64,000 nucleotides of DNA from Tepidibacillus fermentans. GTDB lineage: Bacteria; Bacillota; Bacilli; Tepidibacillales; Tepidibacillaceae. Positions 17,850-28,260 of this stretch are shown here, one piece after another; the stretch's first letter is position 1; every line of letters starts with the position of its first letter. The DNA lies in assembly GCF_004342885.1 (NCBI RefSeq), contig NZ_SMAB01000004.1, positions 62,001 through 126,000 on the forward strand. The letters are read 5' to 3'. The notes under the pieces are model-generated. The model was not told where the DNA came from, did no database searches, and saw only the letters and a list, made by a program, of their open reading frames with translations. The position numbers and the translations under genes are program-made.

Positions 17850-18902
17850 TTGAGTGAAAAAGTCAGCAAAAGATTATCTTTTTTGGATCGTTATCTTACG
17901 ATATGGATTTTTACAGCGATGATTGTTGGGATTGGGGCTGGATTTTTGTTTCCTAACTTTGTTTCCTACTTAAATCAATTTCAAGTGGGAACGACCTCTA
18001 TTCCAATTGCAATTGGATTAATCCTGATGATGTATCCTCCATTAGCAAAAGTTCGTTATGAGGAGATGGGTCAAGTTTTTCGTAATGGCAAAGTTTTAGG
18101 ACTTTCGTTAATCCAAAACTGGCTAATCGGTCCATTATTCATGTTTTTCCTTGCCATTATCTTCTTACGAGATTATCCAGAATACATGATTGGTTTGATT
18201 ATGATCGGATTGGCCCGTTGTATTGCTATGGTTATCGTTTGGAACGATCTTGCCAAAGGAGATACCGAATACGCAGCTGGTCTTGTAGCGTTTAATTCTA
18301 TTTTCCAAGTGTTATTTTATTCCCTTTACACCTATATTTTCATTACTATCTTACCAGGTTGGTTTGGTTTACAAGGATTTGCTGTCGATATTACGATTGC
18401 TGAAGTGGCGAAAAGTGTCTTTATCTATTTAGGGGTACCTTTTATTGCCGGAATGATTACTCGCTATTCTTTAGTCAAAACAAAAGGAAAGGAATGGTAT
18501 GAGAAAAAGTTCATTCCAAAGATCAGTCCAATCACATTGATTTCATTGCTCTTTACGATTATTGTTATGTTTTCTTTAAAAGGAAACATGATTATTAAAT
18601 TACCTCTTGATGTAGTTCGTATCGCTATTCCTTTATTGATCTATTTTGTGGTTATGTTTTTAGTCTCTTTCTATATTAGTAAAAAAGCCAGCGCTAACTA
18701 TTCCATTTCCACGACCTTATCCTTTACTGCTGCAAGTAACAACTTTGAATTAGCGATTGCTGTTGCTGTAGGCGTATTTGGAATCAATTCTGGAGCCGCT
18801 TTTGCTGCTGTTATCGGTCCACTTGTAGAGGTTCCAGTTATGATTGGTTTAGTGAATGTAGCATTATGGTTTCAAAAGAAATATTTTCCACAATCTATGT
18901 AA
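17850..18902 (+). CDS. Arsenite efflux permease, ACR3 type
   Basis: The protein has ten predicted transmembrane helices and the ACR3 pattern ([16 protein letters not shown] at the N-terminus, [15 protein letters not shown] in the middle, containing the conserved Cys). It exports arsenite with the proton motive force. I prefer the TTG at 17850, which gives the usual N-terminus; a GTG at 17838 with GAAGG upstream is also possible. It heads acr3-arsC-arsR. Confidence 0.93.
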   Translation: MSEKVSKRLSFLDRYLTIWIFTAMIVGIGAGFLFPNFVSYLNQFQVGTTSIPIAIGLILMMYPPLAKVRYEEMGQVFRNGKVLGLSLIQNWLIGPLFMFFLAIIFLRDYPEYMIGLIMIGLARCIAMVIVWNDLAKGDTEYAAGLVAFNSIFQVLFYSLYTYIFITILPGWFGLQGFAVDITIAEVAKSVFIYLGVPFIAGMITRYSLVKTKGKEWYEKKFIPKISPITLISLLFTIIVMFSLKGNMIIKLPLDVVRIAIPLLIYFVVMFLVSFYISKKASANYSISTTLSFTAASNNFELAIAVAVGVFGINSGAAFAAVIGPLVEVPVMIGLVNVALWFQKKYFPQSM

Positions 18903-18928
18903 AATTCTAAGAATGTGAGGTTGACATC

Positions 18929-19372
18929 ATGGCAAAAAACAAACCAATTATCTACTTTATTTGTACAGGGAACTCTTGCCGTAGTCAAATGGCCGAAGGC
19001 TTTGGGAAAAAATATGCGGGTGGAGACTTTGAAATCTATAGCGCAGGTGTCGAAGCCCATGGATTGAACAAAAGAGCGGTGGAAGTAATGAAAGAAGTTG
19101 GAGTAGATATTAGCAATCATACATCCGATATCATTGACCCAGAAATTCTAAATAACGCTCTTTATGCGATCACATTATGTGGCGATGCAGAAGAACGTTG
19201 CCCATACACCCCTCCACACGTGAAGCGAATTCACTGGCCACTGCAAGATCCAGCGAAAGCGAAGGGGACACAAGAAGAAATTATGGCTGTTTTCCGTAAA
19301 GTAAGGGATCAAATTGACAAATTAGTTTATGACATCATTGAAGAAGCAAGGCAAACGTTAAAGGAGGAATGA
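18929..19372 (+). CDS. arsC: Arsenate reductase, thioredoxin-coupled
   Basis: The 147-residue protein belongs to the low-molecular-weight phosphatase-like ArsC family. The CX5R loop is CTGNSCR (nucleophile C12), and the relay pair C84 and C91 is in CGDAEERC, so it should recycle through thioredoxin as in S. aureus ArsC and B. subtilis. It reduces arsenate to arsenite for export by the ACR3 protein. It lies 26 nt after acr3 and its stop is 3 nt before arsR. Confidence 0.96.
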   Translation: MAKNKPIIYFICTGNSCRSQMAEGFGKKYAGGDFEIYSAGVEAHGLNKRAVEVMKEVGVDISNHTSDIIDPEILNNALYAITLCGDAEERCPYTPPHVKRIHWPLQDPAKAKGTQEEIMAVFRKVRDQIDKLVYDIIEEARQTLKEE

Positions 19373-19375
19373 TCT

Positions 19376-19732
19376 TTGGACAATCCTCATATCCAAAAAA
19401 TTGATGAGATGGCAGAACTATTAAAAATACTTGGGGATAAAACGAGACTCACTCTTTTTTCCCTATTAAAGGTAAGAGAGCTATGTGTTTGTGAGCTTAC
19501 CGAATTACTTGATGTTTCTCAACCAGCCATCTCTCAACACCTGCGTAAGTTGAAACTATTGAATCTGGTAAAAGAGCGAAAACAAGGACAGTGGGTCTAC
19601 TATTCCCTACGAGTACCAGAGGAAAGTGATCCATTGCGAAAAGCAATTATTGAGCTATTACCTGATCTCACAAATTGGGTCAACTCTATTGATGTGGGAG
19701 ATACTTGTAGCTTGCCTCCTAGTAAAAAGTAA
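19376..19732 (+). CDS. arsR: ArsR-type arsenic-responsive repressor
   Basis: The start is a TTG with AAGGAGG 8 nt upstream. The 118-residue winged-helix protein has the arsenite-binding ELCVCEL motif (C37 and C39) at the start of the recognition helix region and the DNA-reading segment SQPAISQHLRKLK. It should repress its operon until As(III) binds. It lies last, whereas arsR is often first. An imperfect AATATA-N12-TATATT repeat precedes acr3, but I do not claim it as the operator. Confidence 0.93.
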   Translation: MDNPHIQKIDEMAELLKILGDKTRLTLFSLLKVRELCVCELTELLDVSQPAISQHLRKLKLLNLVKERKQGQWVYYSLRVPEESDPLRKAIIELLPDLTNWVNSIDVGDTCSLPPSKK

Positions 19733-19780
19733 GATTCGTTCCTGTGAATGCTACAAACTATCCCCACTCAAGAACCAAAA

Positions 19781-19826
19781 ACCCGTATGATTTTTTCATT
19801 TATACGGGTTTCTTTATATTTTTTTT
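19781..19826 (+). terminator. Terminator of the ars operon
   Basis: ACCCGTAT/ATACGGGT forms a stem followed by a T-rich tract ending in TTTTTTT. Confidence 0.8.
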
Positions 19827-19837
19827 ACTTACTTCCT

Positions 19838-20230
19838 TTACTTATTTTCTATGGACTCTACCCATTCTATCATTGTTTTGTTAGCATTCTCCATTGGTGC
19901 CTCCATAAAACTTAGGACAAACTTATCTTCATATTCCACAACCCCAATCGAACGAGGACGTAATGCTAAGGTATTGGGATTTGGGATTCTCACGCCAAAG
20001 CAAAAGATGAAATTCTTTGCATCGATGATTCCCTCCGCAATTTCTCCATTTTCTAGATTTTTTGTATGTTGATAATGGTCATATATTGCAATAAATTCTG
20101 CTGCTGGATGTGCTGTCGCTTTTTGTTTCAGATGCTCCATAATTTCATTGACAGTTTGATATGTGCTGTTTGCTTTCAAAATGGTCTTGGTATAAATCGA
20201 ATAATTCTCCATAAATGTAATCTTTTCCAT
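19838..20230 (-). CDS. Conserved protein of unknown function, DUF6858-like
   Basis: The 130-residue soluble protein has a GAGGG ribosome binding site before the ATG. Conserved-looking stretches are HPAAEFIAIYDHYQHTK (about 41-57) and FCFGVRIPNP...LRPRSIGVVE (about 76-98), followed by FMEAP. I recall this pattern from proteins of Campylobacterota and other anaerobes filed as DUF6858, but could not verify it. It lies between the ars operon (convergent) and phoU (same strand, with phoU's terminator between them), so it is probably transcribed alone. Confidence 0.6.
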   Translation of the reverse strand: MEKITFMENYSIYTKTILKANSTYQTVNEIMEHLKQKATAHPAAEFIAIYDHYQHTKNLENGEIAEGIIDAKNFIFCFGVRIPNPNTLALRPRSIGVVEYEDKFVLSFMEAPMENANKTMIEWVESIENK

Positions 20231-20262
20231 TTATGATCCCTCCGATGTAGTGTTTGATAATG

Positions 20263-20300
20263 AAAAAAGGATTGCAAAATTAATTATCTCGCAATCCTTT
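20263..20300 (-). terminator. Terminator of pstSCAB-phoU
   Basis: AAAGGATTGC/GCAATCCTTT is followed by a T run on the minus strand, 14 nt after the phoU stop. Confidence 0.85.
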
Positions 20301-20314
20301 ATTCTTCCGCAATA

Positions 20315-20971
20315 CTATAAGTTTAAGTCAGGCTTTTTCCCCTTAACTAAATAAATCACACTTTCTCCAATGTTTGTTGCGTGGTCTCCGATTCGTTCTA
20401 TGTAACGAGCAACAAAAGATAAGAGCATGGCTTGACTTAACGTTTCTGGTCTTTCTGTCATAATCTCTAATAGATCACGTAAAACTTGACTGTATAATTT
20501 GTCTACTCGATCGTCAATTTCTGCCAACCCAAATGCCAATTCTACCTTTTCATGAATATAGGATTCTATCCCATTTGCAAGCATTTCTTTAACCATTTCT
20601 GCCATCTTTGGTATATCAATGAGTGGTTTCATTAGTTGATCTTCCTGAATACGAATCGTCACTTTTGCGATGTCAACAGAAAGATCTGCCATTCTTTCCA
20701 AACTACTTGCAATTTTAATTGCAGCTATGATTTTACGCAAATCCTTTGCAACGGGTTGTTGTGTTGCAATTAATTGAAGAGCCAACATTTCAATTTCAGC
20801 TTCCATTTCATTGACTTTAATATCATCATCTACCACTTTTCTAGCAAGCTCACGATTCAAATTAGATAAGGATTCTAACGCTCGTTCTAATGCTTGCTCA
20901 ACAAACTGGCCCATATGAACGAGTTTCTGTTGCAAGTTGTTCAATTCTTGGTCAAAAGTTTTGCGATGCAT
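20315..20971 (-). CDS. phoU: Phosphate transport system regulator PhoU
   Basis: The 218-residue protein consists of two tandem three-helix PhoU domains with the acidic metal-binding motifs DDDIKVNEMEAEIE (first repeat) and a related EIDDRVDKLY motif in the second. It links the Pst transporter to PhoR signalling and restrains phosphate uptake. Its AGGAGT-led ATG is 15 nt after pstB. The operon order pstS-pstC-pstA-pstB-phoU is the standard one; B. subtilis lacks phoU, so this is a difference from the model. Confidence 0.95.
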   Translation of the reverse strand: MHRKTFDQELNNLQQKLVHMGQFVEQALERALESLSNLNRELARKVVDDDIKVNEMEAEIEMLALQLIATQQPVAKDLRKIIAAIKIASSLERMADLSVDIAKVTIRIQEDQLMKPLIDIPKMAEMVKEMLANGIESYIHEKVELAFGLAEIDDRVDKLYSQVLRDLLEIMTERPETLSQAMLLSFVARYIERIGDHATNIGESVIYLVKGKKPDLNL

Positions 20972-20986
20972 ATGATCACTCCTTTA

Positions 20987-21739
20987 TTAACCAAAACGAC
21001 CAGTAATATAATCTTCGGTCTTTTGGTTCTTTGGATTTGAAAAGATGGTTACAGTATCATCATATTCAATTAATTCCCCACTTAGGAAAAATGCGGTTTT
21101 ATCAGATACACGAGCTGCTTGTTGCATATTATGGGTAACAATAATAATGGTATATTGATTTTTTAAAGAGTGAACGAGTTCTTCTACTCTTAAAGTAGAA
21201 ATAGGGTCAAGCGCTGAAGTTGGTTCATCCATTAAAATAATACTAGGCTCTACAGCTAAAGTTCTTGCAATACATAAACGTTGTTGCTGACCACCAGATA
21301 AACCCATTGCGTTTTTATTTAAACGATCTTTAACCTCATCCCAGAGGTTAGCTTGAATTAAACTTTTTTCTACAACCTCATCTAATATTTTCTTGTTTTT
21401 AATTCCATTTAGACGTAATCCTGCTACAACATTATCATAAATGGACATGGTTGGAAATGGATTCGGTTTTTGAAAAACCATTCCAATCTTATGGCGAACG
21501 TTTACTGGATCAACATCCGAATCATATATATTTTTCCCATCAACAATAATTTCACCCGAGACTCTTGCTCCTTCTACCACTTCATGCATACGGTTAATGG
21601 TACGTAAAAAAGTTGATTTTCCGCATCCCGAAGGTCCGATTAATGCAGTTACTTGTTTATCGGCAATATCTAAATTTATATCTTTAATCGCATGAAAATC
21701 CCCATACCAAGCATTTAAATTGTTGACTTGAATCGACAT
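20987..21739 (-). CDS. pstB: Phosphate ABC transporter ATP-binding protein
   Basis: The 250-residue ATPase has Walker [10 protein letters not shown] (about 33-41), signature LSGGQQQR, Walker [13 protein letters not shown] and the switch His in VTHNM. Its size and the sequence [13 protein letters not shown] fit PstB. It energises phosphate import through PstC/PstA. Confidence 0.97.
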   Translation of the reverse strand: MSIQVNNLNAWYGDFHAIKDINLDIADKQVTALIGPSGCGKSTFLRTINRMHEVVEGARVSGEIIVDGKNIYDSDVDPVNVRHKIGMVFQKPNPFPTMSIYDNVVAGLRLNGIKNKKILDEVVEKSLIQANLWDEVKDRLNKNAMGLSGGQQQRLCIARTLAVEPSIILMDEPTSALDPISTLRVEELVHSLKNQYTIIIVTHNMQQAARVSDKTAFFLSGELIEYDDTVTIFSNPKNQKTEDYITGRFG

Positions 21740-21762
21740 TGTTTCACCTCATTTGAACAAAA

Positions 21763-22599
21763 TCACGATGATCTTTGTCTTGTTAAAAACCGCGCAGAAA
21801 CATTAAATAATAAGACCAAAAGAATTAATGTTAAAGCCCCAGCCCATGCTTGAGCTTGCCAATCTTTATATGGAGATGTGGCATAAGTATAGACTTGAAC
21901 AGGCAGAGAAGCCATTGGTTGTAATAAAGATGTACTAAAATAAGAATTACCAAAAGCCGTAAATAATAAGGGCGCTGTTTCTCCAGATACACGTGCCACA
22001 GCTAACATGACGCCCGTCACAATTCCTCGTAAAGCAGAAGGAATGACAATAAATAAGATGACTCTCCACTTTGGTAAACCAAGGGCTAATCCAGCTTCAC
22101 GAATATCGTTTGGGATTAGTTTTAGCATTTCTTCTGTGGTACGTGTAACCGCAGGAATCATAATGATCGCCAAAGCTACACCACCAGCGATTGCGGTAAA
22201 ACCGCCCATTGGAATAACTAATAGTGTGTATACGACAATTCCTACAACAATAGAAGGTACTCCAATTAAGATATCTGTTAAGAAACTGATGATCTTCCCT
22301 AAACGATTTCTCCCATACTCAGATAGATAGATACCGGCCATTAAACCAATTGGAATTCCTATTAATGATGCAAGTATAATTAAAATCAATGTTCCTATTA
22401 TGGCCTGTGCCATTCCTCCTCCTGGTTCACCAGCAGGTGCAGGAAGTTGGGTAAAGAAATCAATATTTAATGCAGGTAAACCTTTTGCAAGTACATAACC
22501 AAAAATACTAAAAAGGGGGATTAAAGCAGCAATTGTGAATATAACTGTGATGCTAATCATGAGGGCACTTTTTATTTTTCTACCTTTTAATGACTTCAT
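21763..22599 (-). CDS. pstA: Phosphate ABC transporter permease
   Basis: An integral membrane protein with six predicted helices and the EAA loop (EAGLALGLPKWRVILFIVIPSA) that contacts PstB. I prefer the second of two adjacent ATG codons (22599), because GAGGTG is then 5 nt away; the ATG at 22602 is possible. Either way the start overlaps the pstC stop (ATGATGA), so translation is coupled. About 278 residues. Confidence 0.95.
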   Translation of the reverse strand: MKSLKGRKIKSALMISITVIFTIAALIPLFSIFGYVLAKGLPALNIDFFTQLPAPAGEPGGGMAQAIIGTLILIILASLIGIPIGLMAGIYLSEYGRNRLGKIISFLTDILIGVPSIVVGIVVYTLLVIPMGGFTAIAGGVALAIIMIPAVTRTTEEMLKLIPNDIREAGLALGLPKWRVILFIVIPSALRGIVTGVMLAVARVSGETAPLLFTAFGNSYFSTSLLQPMASLPVQVYTYATSPYKDWQAQAWAGALTLILLVLLFNVSARFLTRQRSS

Positions 22600-23522
22600 C
22601 ATTTCACCTCTTGGACTCCCTTTGAAACAGACCAAATTAATAATCTTGCAATAATATTAATTAACAATGTAACTCCAAATAGTAAGAGACCAATCTCGAT
22701 TAATGCAGATAGATATAGGTTAGAAGATGCTTCAGTAAATTCGTTTGCAATAACACTAGCCATCGAATAGGCAGGTTGGAAAATCGTTTCTGCAATAGCA
22801 GGACGGTTTCCAATCACCATCGTAACAGCCATGGTTTCCCCAATCGCTCGTCCTAATCCAATAATCATACCACCAATGATTCCTGTTCTCGCATAGGTTA
22901 ATACAGCCATACGAATCATTTCCCATTTTGTTGCACCCAATGCTAATGCAGCTTCCCGTTGAGTATTTGGCACAGTCATAATGACTTCTTTTGCTATTGA
23001 GGCAATGGTTGGTGTAATCATGATGGCTAAAATAATTCCTGCTGTAATGAGTCCAACCCCAAACGAAGGACCTCTAAAAAAAGGAATGATTTGGCCAAGG
23101 GTCTTATCAACAAACGGTGCTACATCTTCGGCAATGATCGGGGACAACACAAAAATGCCCCATAAACCATAAACTATCGATGGAATGGCAGCCAAGAGCT
23201 CAATCATAAAGCCAACCACATTGCGAACCCATTTTGGTGCCACTTCTACTAAATAAATACCAATTCCTACACTGATTGGCGTTGCGATCAATAACGCAAT
23301 CAAGGAAGATACAATGGTTCCATAAATAAAAGTCAAAGCTCCAAAGTTTTCTTCAACAGGATTCCAATCTTTTTGAAAGATAAACCCTAGCCCAAACTCA
23401 CTCATCGATAATTTTGAGCCCTGATACATTTCGTAGACCATGAAAAGCAATAAAAAAAGAATCGAAAACCCAAAAACATATGCGATTCCTTTAAAAATTT
23501 TATCCCCTAAATGTTTTTTCAA
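22599..23522 (-). CDS. pstC: Phosphate ABC transporter permease
   Basis: The start is a TTG at 23522 with AAGGAGT 8 nt upstream; about 307 residues. It has six transmembrane segments and the EAA motif REAALALGATKWEMIRMAV. It pairs with PstA as the phosphate channel. It is separated from pstS by a hairpin that probably trims downstream expression. Confidence 0.95.
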   Translation of the reverse strand: MKKHLGDKIFKGIAYVFGFSILFLLLFMVYEMYQGSKLSMSEFGLGFIFQKDWNPVEENFGALTFIYGTIVSSLIALLIATPISVGIGIYLVEVAPKWVRNVVGFMIELLAAIPSIVYGLWGIFVLSPIIAEDVAPFVDKTLGQIIPFFRGPSFGVGLITAGIILAIMITPTIASIAKEVIMTVPNTQREAALALGATKWEMIRMAVLTYARTGIIGGMIIGLGRAIGETMAVTMVIGNRPAIAETIFQPAYSMASVIANEFTEASSNLYLSALIEIGLLLFGVTLLINIIARLLIWSVSKGVQEVK

Positions 23523-23554
23523 GCCATACACTCCTTGCCAGATAAAATACACAA

Positions 23555-23597
23555 GCTAAAGCAAAAAACCCTAATGGAAGGGCTTTTTGCTTTAGCA
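23555..23597 (-). terminator. Intercistronic partial terminator between pstS and pstC
   Basis: A long stem GCTAAAGCAAAAAGCCCT/AGGGTTTTTTGCTTTAGC lies just after pstS. The descending arm includes six T residues. Such readthrough hairpins let the binding protein be made in excess over the permease. Confidence 0.7.
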
Positions 23598-23614
23598 GAA
23601 CCACTATGATTTTA

Positions 23615-24706
23615 CTATTTTACTTTCACTTTGTCTAATTCTTTTAGATCAAGCTCCTGAATTTCTTTTGGTAATGGAGCATACCCTAAAGCTTCTGCAT
23701 ATTGCTGACCGTCTGTTACTAAATATTTTAAGAAGTCAACGACTTGTTTTGTTTTTGTAGCATCTAATGGAGATTGCTCATATACTAATGCCCATGTCGT
23801 TCCGACGATCGGATAGCTATCTTTCCCTGGCTGATTCACTAAAGAACTTTTCATATCTTTTACAAAGCTTTGTGCTGCACCTACCGCTGCCGCAGTAACA
23901 GAAGCAAGAGTTGGTTTTACAAATTGACCGTCTTTGTTTTGAATGGAAGCAGCAGTCATATTATTTTGAATCACATAAGCTAACTCAACATATCCAATAG
24001 CACCTTTTGTATTTTGGATTTGAGCTGCTACCCCAGCATTTCCTTTCGCACCAATAGCATTTTTATTCGCAGCCATATCGATGTTTTTATCCACTTTCTC
24101 TTTTGTCCAAATGCTTGGAGCCGCTGCATTTAAATAACTTGTGAAGATAAAGGTTGTTCCAGATCCTTCTGAACGATATACAGGAGCAATTAATAAATCA
24201 GGTAATTGAACCCCAGGATTTAGATCTGCAATCTTCTTATCATTCCATTTTGTAATTTTCCCCGTATAGATTTCAGCGATGATATCAGCGGTTAATTTTA
24301 GATCCTTTACCCCTTCTAAGTTATAGGAGATAGCTACTCCACCAAGGGTAACTGGAATATGAAGGACATTTCCGCCAGCTTTCTGAATTTCATCTTCTTT
24401 CATCGGAGCATCAGAAGCACCGAATTCAACAGTTTTTGCAATCAATTGCTGAATTCCAGCACCACTACCAGTGCCTTTGTAATTCACGCGAATTCCCGCT
24501 TTTTGTTCGTACTCTGCCCTTGCTTTGTCAATCAATGGATAAACAAAAGTAGATCCAGAACCATTAATAAGTGTTCCATTTCCCTTTGCTGGTTGATTAT
24601 TGTTGGATGCACCTTGCCCACCTTGTGGTTGTTGAGCTTGACATGCTCCTAAAGTAAAGATAATCACTAATGCTAAGAAAAACAAGCCTATTTTTTTTAA
24701 ATTCAC
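23615..24706 (-). CDS. pstS: Phosphate-binding lipoprotein PstS
   Basis: The 363-residue protein starts at a GTG with AGGAGG upstream. It has a lipoprotein signal peptide with lipobox LGAC (Cys about 22), a Gln/Gly/Asn-rich linker and phosphate-binding residues in NGSGSTFVYPLIDKA and RSEGSGTTFIF. It captures phosphate at the outer membrane face and delivers it to PstCA. Pho boxes lie upstream. Confidence 0.96.
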   Translation of the reverse strand: MNLKKIGLFFLALVIIFTLGACQAQQPQGGQGASNNNQPAKGNGTLINGSGSTFVYPLIDKARAEYEQKAGIRVNYKGTGSGAGIQQLIAKTVEFGASDAPMKEDEIQKAGGNVLHIPVTLGGVAISYNLEGVKDLKLTADIIAEIYTGKITKWNDKKIADLNPGVQLPDLLIAPVYRSEGSGTTFIFTSYLNAAAPSIWTKEKVDKNIDMAANKNAIGAKGNAGVAAQIQNTKGAIGYVELAYVIQNNMTAASIQNKDGQFVKPTLASVTAAAVGAAQSFVKDMKSSLVNQPGKDSYPIVGTTWALVYEQSPLDATKTKQVVDFLKYLVTDGQQYAEALGYAPLPKEIQELDLKELDKVKVK

Positions 24707-24755
24707 GATCGCTTTTCCTCCTCAAATTTTCGTGTTTTCTTAACTTACATTTTGG

Positions 24756-24809
24756 ATTATAGCTCGTCTTTTTCAAGCTTACATGAACAGAATGTTAAGA
24801 AATTGTAAA
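24756..24809 (-). promoter_or_regulatory. PhoP-dependent promoter of pst with three Pho boxes
   Basis: On the minus strand TTTACA, TTAACA and TTCATG occur with an exact 11-bp period (24804-24809, 24793-24798, 24782-24787). They are followed by a TATAAT at 24756-24761. This is the TT(A/T/C)ACA-N5 arrangement that dimeric PhoP~P binds in Bacillus, overlapping the -35 region. PhoP and PhoR are encoded at 48379-50855. Confidence 0.8.
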
Positions 24810-24882
24810 TTCGTAAAGATTATTTTTTCATATGTTCCCCTCATCTTATGTTTTCATGCTTAATATTTTTGGTTTTCCAAAA

Positions 24883-25656
24883 TTAAATCAGACATAGTTG
24901 TTTAAGGGCATAACTGATACCGCCATTGTTAACATGTTTTGTGACGAACTTGGCAAAAGGTTTTACTTCTTCATGAGCGTTTCCCATCGCAATTCCTGCA
25001 CCGACAAAAGAAAGCATCTCTCGATCGTTTAAACCGTCACCAAAAGCTACAGCCTCTGATGGAGAGATCCCTAAGTAATTAAGCATCATCTCGATTCCTT
25101 TAGCCTTTGAGCCCCCTTTTGGAATAACATCCATCGAATATTGATGCCAACGAACAAATTGAAGATCAATAAAGCTCTTGATATAATAACTTTCTTCATG
25201 ATCTTGACAATAGAGTAATGCTTGGTAAATGGTTTCTTCCTGCCAATAAGATTGACGGTAATTTGGCGAATTTAATTTTAAAGAATGAAAAGATTCAATG
25301 ATATGGTGATGATCCTTTACATTAGCAAAACAATCTTTATCACTCAAATAAACTATCGGATGATTCCTTTCATTTGCGTGTTGCTCTAGTAATGCCAAAT
25401 CGTTCTTGCTAATAGAATGTTGATATATAATTTTGCCTTTATAAACAACATAAGAACCATTAAAACTGATAAAAGAATCAATCCCTAATTCTTCTCTTAT
25501 TTCTTCAAAGTGAAAAGGAGCTCGTCCTGTAGCTATTGCAATGAGAATTCCCTTATTCTTTAAGTCTTGCAATGCTTCTTTGGTATCGGGGAGAATCCTT
25601 TTTTCTTCGTCCACTAATGTTCCGTCAATATCAAAAAAGACAATTTTGTATGACAT
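24883..25656 (-). CDS. Cof-type HAD hydrolase
   Basis: The 257-residue phosphatase has HAD motif I FFDIDGTLVD (nucleophile D at about 9), motif II ATGRAP, a C2 cap domain and motif IV AFGDGLNDREML. Members dephosphorylate sugar phosphates, flavin or other small molecules; the substrate is not evident. GGAG precedes the ATG. It stands alone on its strand. Confidence 0.9.
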   Translation of the reverse strand: MSYKIVFFDIDGTLVDEEKRILPDTKEALQDLKNKGILIAIATGRAPFHFEEIREELGIDSFISFNGSYVVYKGKIIYQHSISKNDLALLEQHANERNHPIVYLSDKDCFANVKDHHHIIESFHSLKLNSPNYRQSYWQEETIYQALLYCQDHEESYYIKSFIDLQFVRWHQYSMDVIPKGGSKAKGIEMMLNYLGISPSEAVAFGDGLNDREMLSFVGAGIAMGNAHEEVKPFAKFVTKHVNNGGISYALKQLCLI

Positions 25657-25833
25657 GTTTCACGCTCCTAATTTCATAACAAATTTCAATACATAGGAAA
25701 TTATATCATAGGAATATGCTGTTTTTGGATTAAGATGTTTGTTGTGTTTTATTTTATCTACTTCGTATAAATTCTGCTTTATTAACCATTCTATAAATAA
25801 AGCGAAAACCAATCAATCAAAGGAGTGACAAAC

Positions 25834-26133
25834 ATGCCATTGCTTGAAATCAGCGTTGTTCCCGTTGGGACAAATTCGCCAAGTTTTAGTTCCCATGTCT
25901 CCAATGCTGTACGTTTAATTGAACAAAAGGGATTAAAATATCAGATTACCCCTACAGCAACGATCATTGAAGGAGACATTAATCAATTAATGGATGTAGC
26001 AAAGGAGATTCATCAAAATGCCATAACCAATGGGGTACAGCGTGTCATCACGAATATAAGTATTGATGATCGCGTAGATAAAAATATGGAAATGAATCAA
26101 CAAGTATCTGCCATTCAACAATCGTTACATTAA
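25834..26133 (+). CDS. MTH1187/YkoF-like thiamine-binding protein
   Basis: The ATG at 25834 follows AAAGGAGTG. The 99-residue protein (LLEISVVPVGTNSPSFSSHV..., I-E-Q-K-G-L-K-Y-Q-I-T-P-T) fits the MTH1187/YqgV family, a ferredoxin-like fold that binds thiamine or its pyrimidine part. Convergent with thiC, which fits a thiamine role, but no enzyme activity is known. Confidence 0.85.
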   Translation: MPLLEISVVPVGTNSPSFSSHVSNAVRLIEQKGLKYQITPTATIIEGDINQLMDVAKEIHQNAITNGVQRVITNISIDDRVDKNMEMNQQVSAIQQSLH

Positions 26134-26135
26134 TC

Positions 26136-26170
26136 AAAAAAAAGATGCCACTTTGTTGTGACATCTTTTT
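26136..26170. terminator. Bidirectional terminator between the thiamine-binding gene and thiC
   Basis: AAAAGATG.CAC/GTG.CATCTTTTT forms a stem with T tracts in both directions between convergent genes. Confidence 0.8.
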
Positions 26171-26174
26171 ATCA

Positions 26175-27971
<1,797 letters not shown>

Positions 27972-27999
27972 CTAGGAGGCGGAGAAAAAACATGTAAAC

Positions 28000-28029
28000 A
28001 AAAAAGACCGCCTAGGTAAAAGCGGTCTT
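28000..28029 (-). terminator. Expression-platform terminator of the thiC riboswitch
   Basis: AAGACCGC/GCGGTCTT with a TTTTTT tail on the minus strand lies between the TPP aptamer and thiC. When the aptamer binds TPP this terminator should form. Confidence 0.85.
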
Positions 28030-28065
28030 ATGATTACATGTTCTTTGTACATCTAGATGTTTAAT

Positions 28066-28177
28066 CGTGATCCCATTGTACGTTGATTCCTCCGCTGGCA
28101 TTACCCAGTTCAGGTTCGGCGGTCGATAACAGAATAGTTATCCTCTCAGCCTAGTTCCCCTAAGCTCCCGCATGATT
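28066..28177 (-). promoter_or_regulatory. TPP riboswitch aptamer upstream of thiC
   Basis: The minus strand carries the conserved THI-box parts GGGGAACTAGGCTGAGAGG and CCTGAACTGGGTAATGCCAG followed by CGGAGGAA, in the proper order and spacing. It should bind thiamine pyrophosphate and shut off thiC. Confidence 0.96.
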
Positions 28178-28260
28178 CAATTTTAAATTAAAATTATCTA
28201 AATTTTTTCTTTTTGTCAATCTATTTTAACCTTAGTTTCTTTATCAAACCTTTATTTTGA

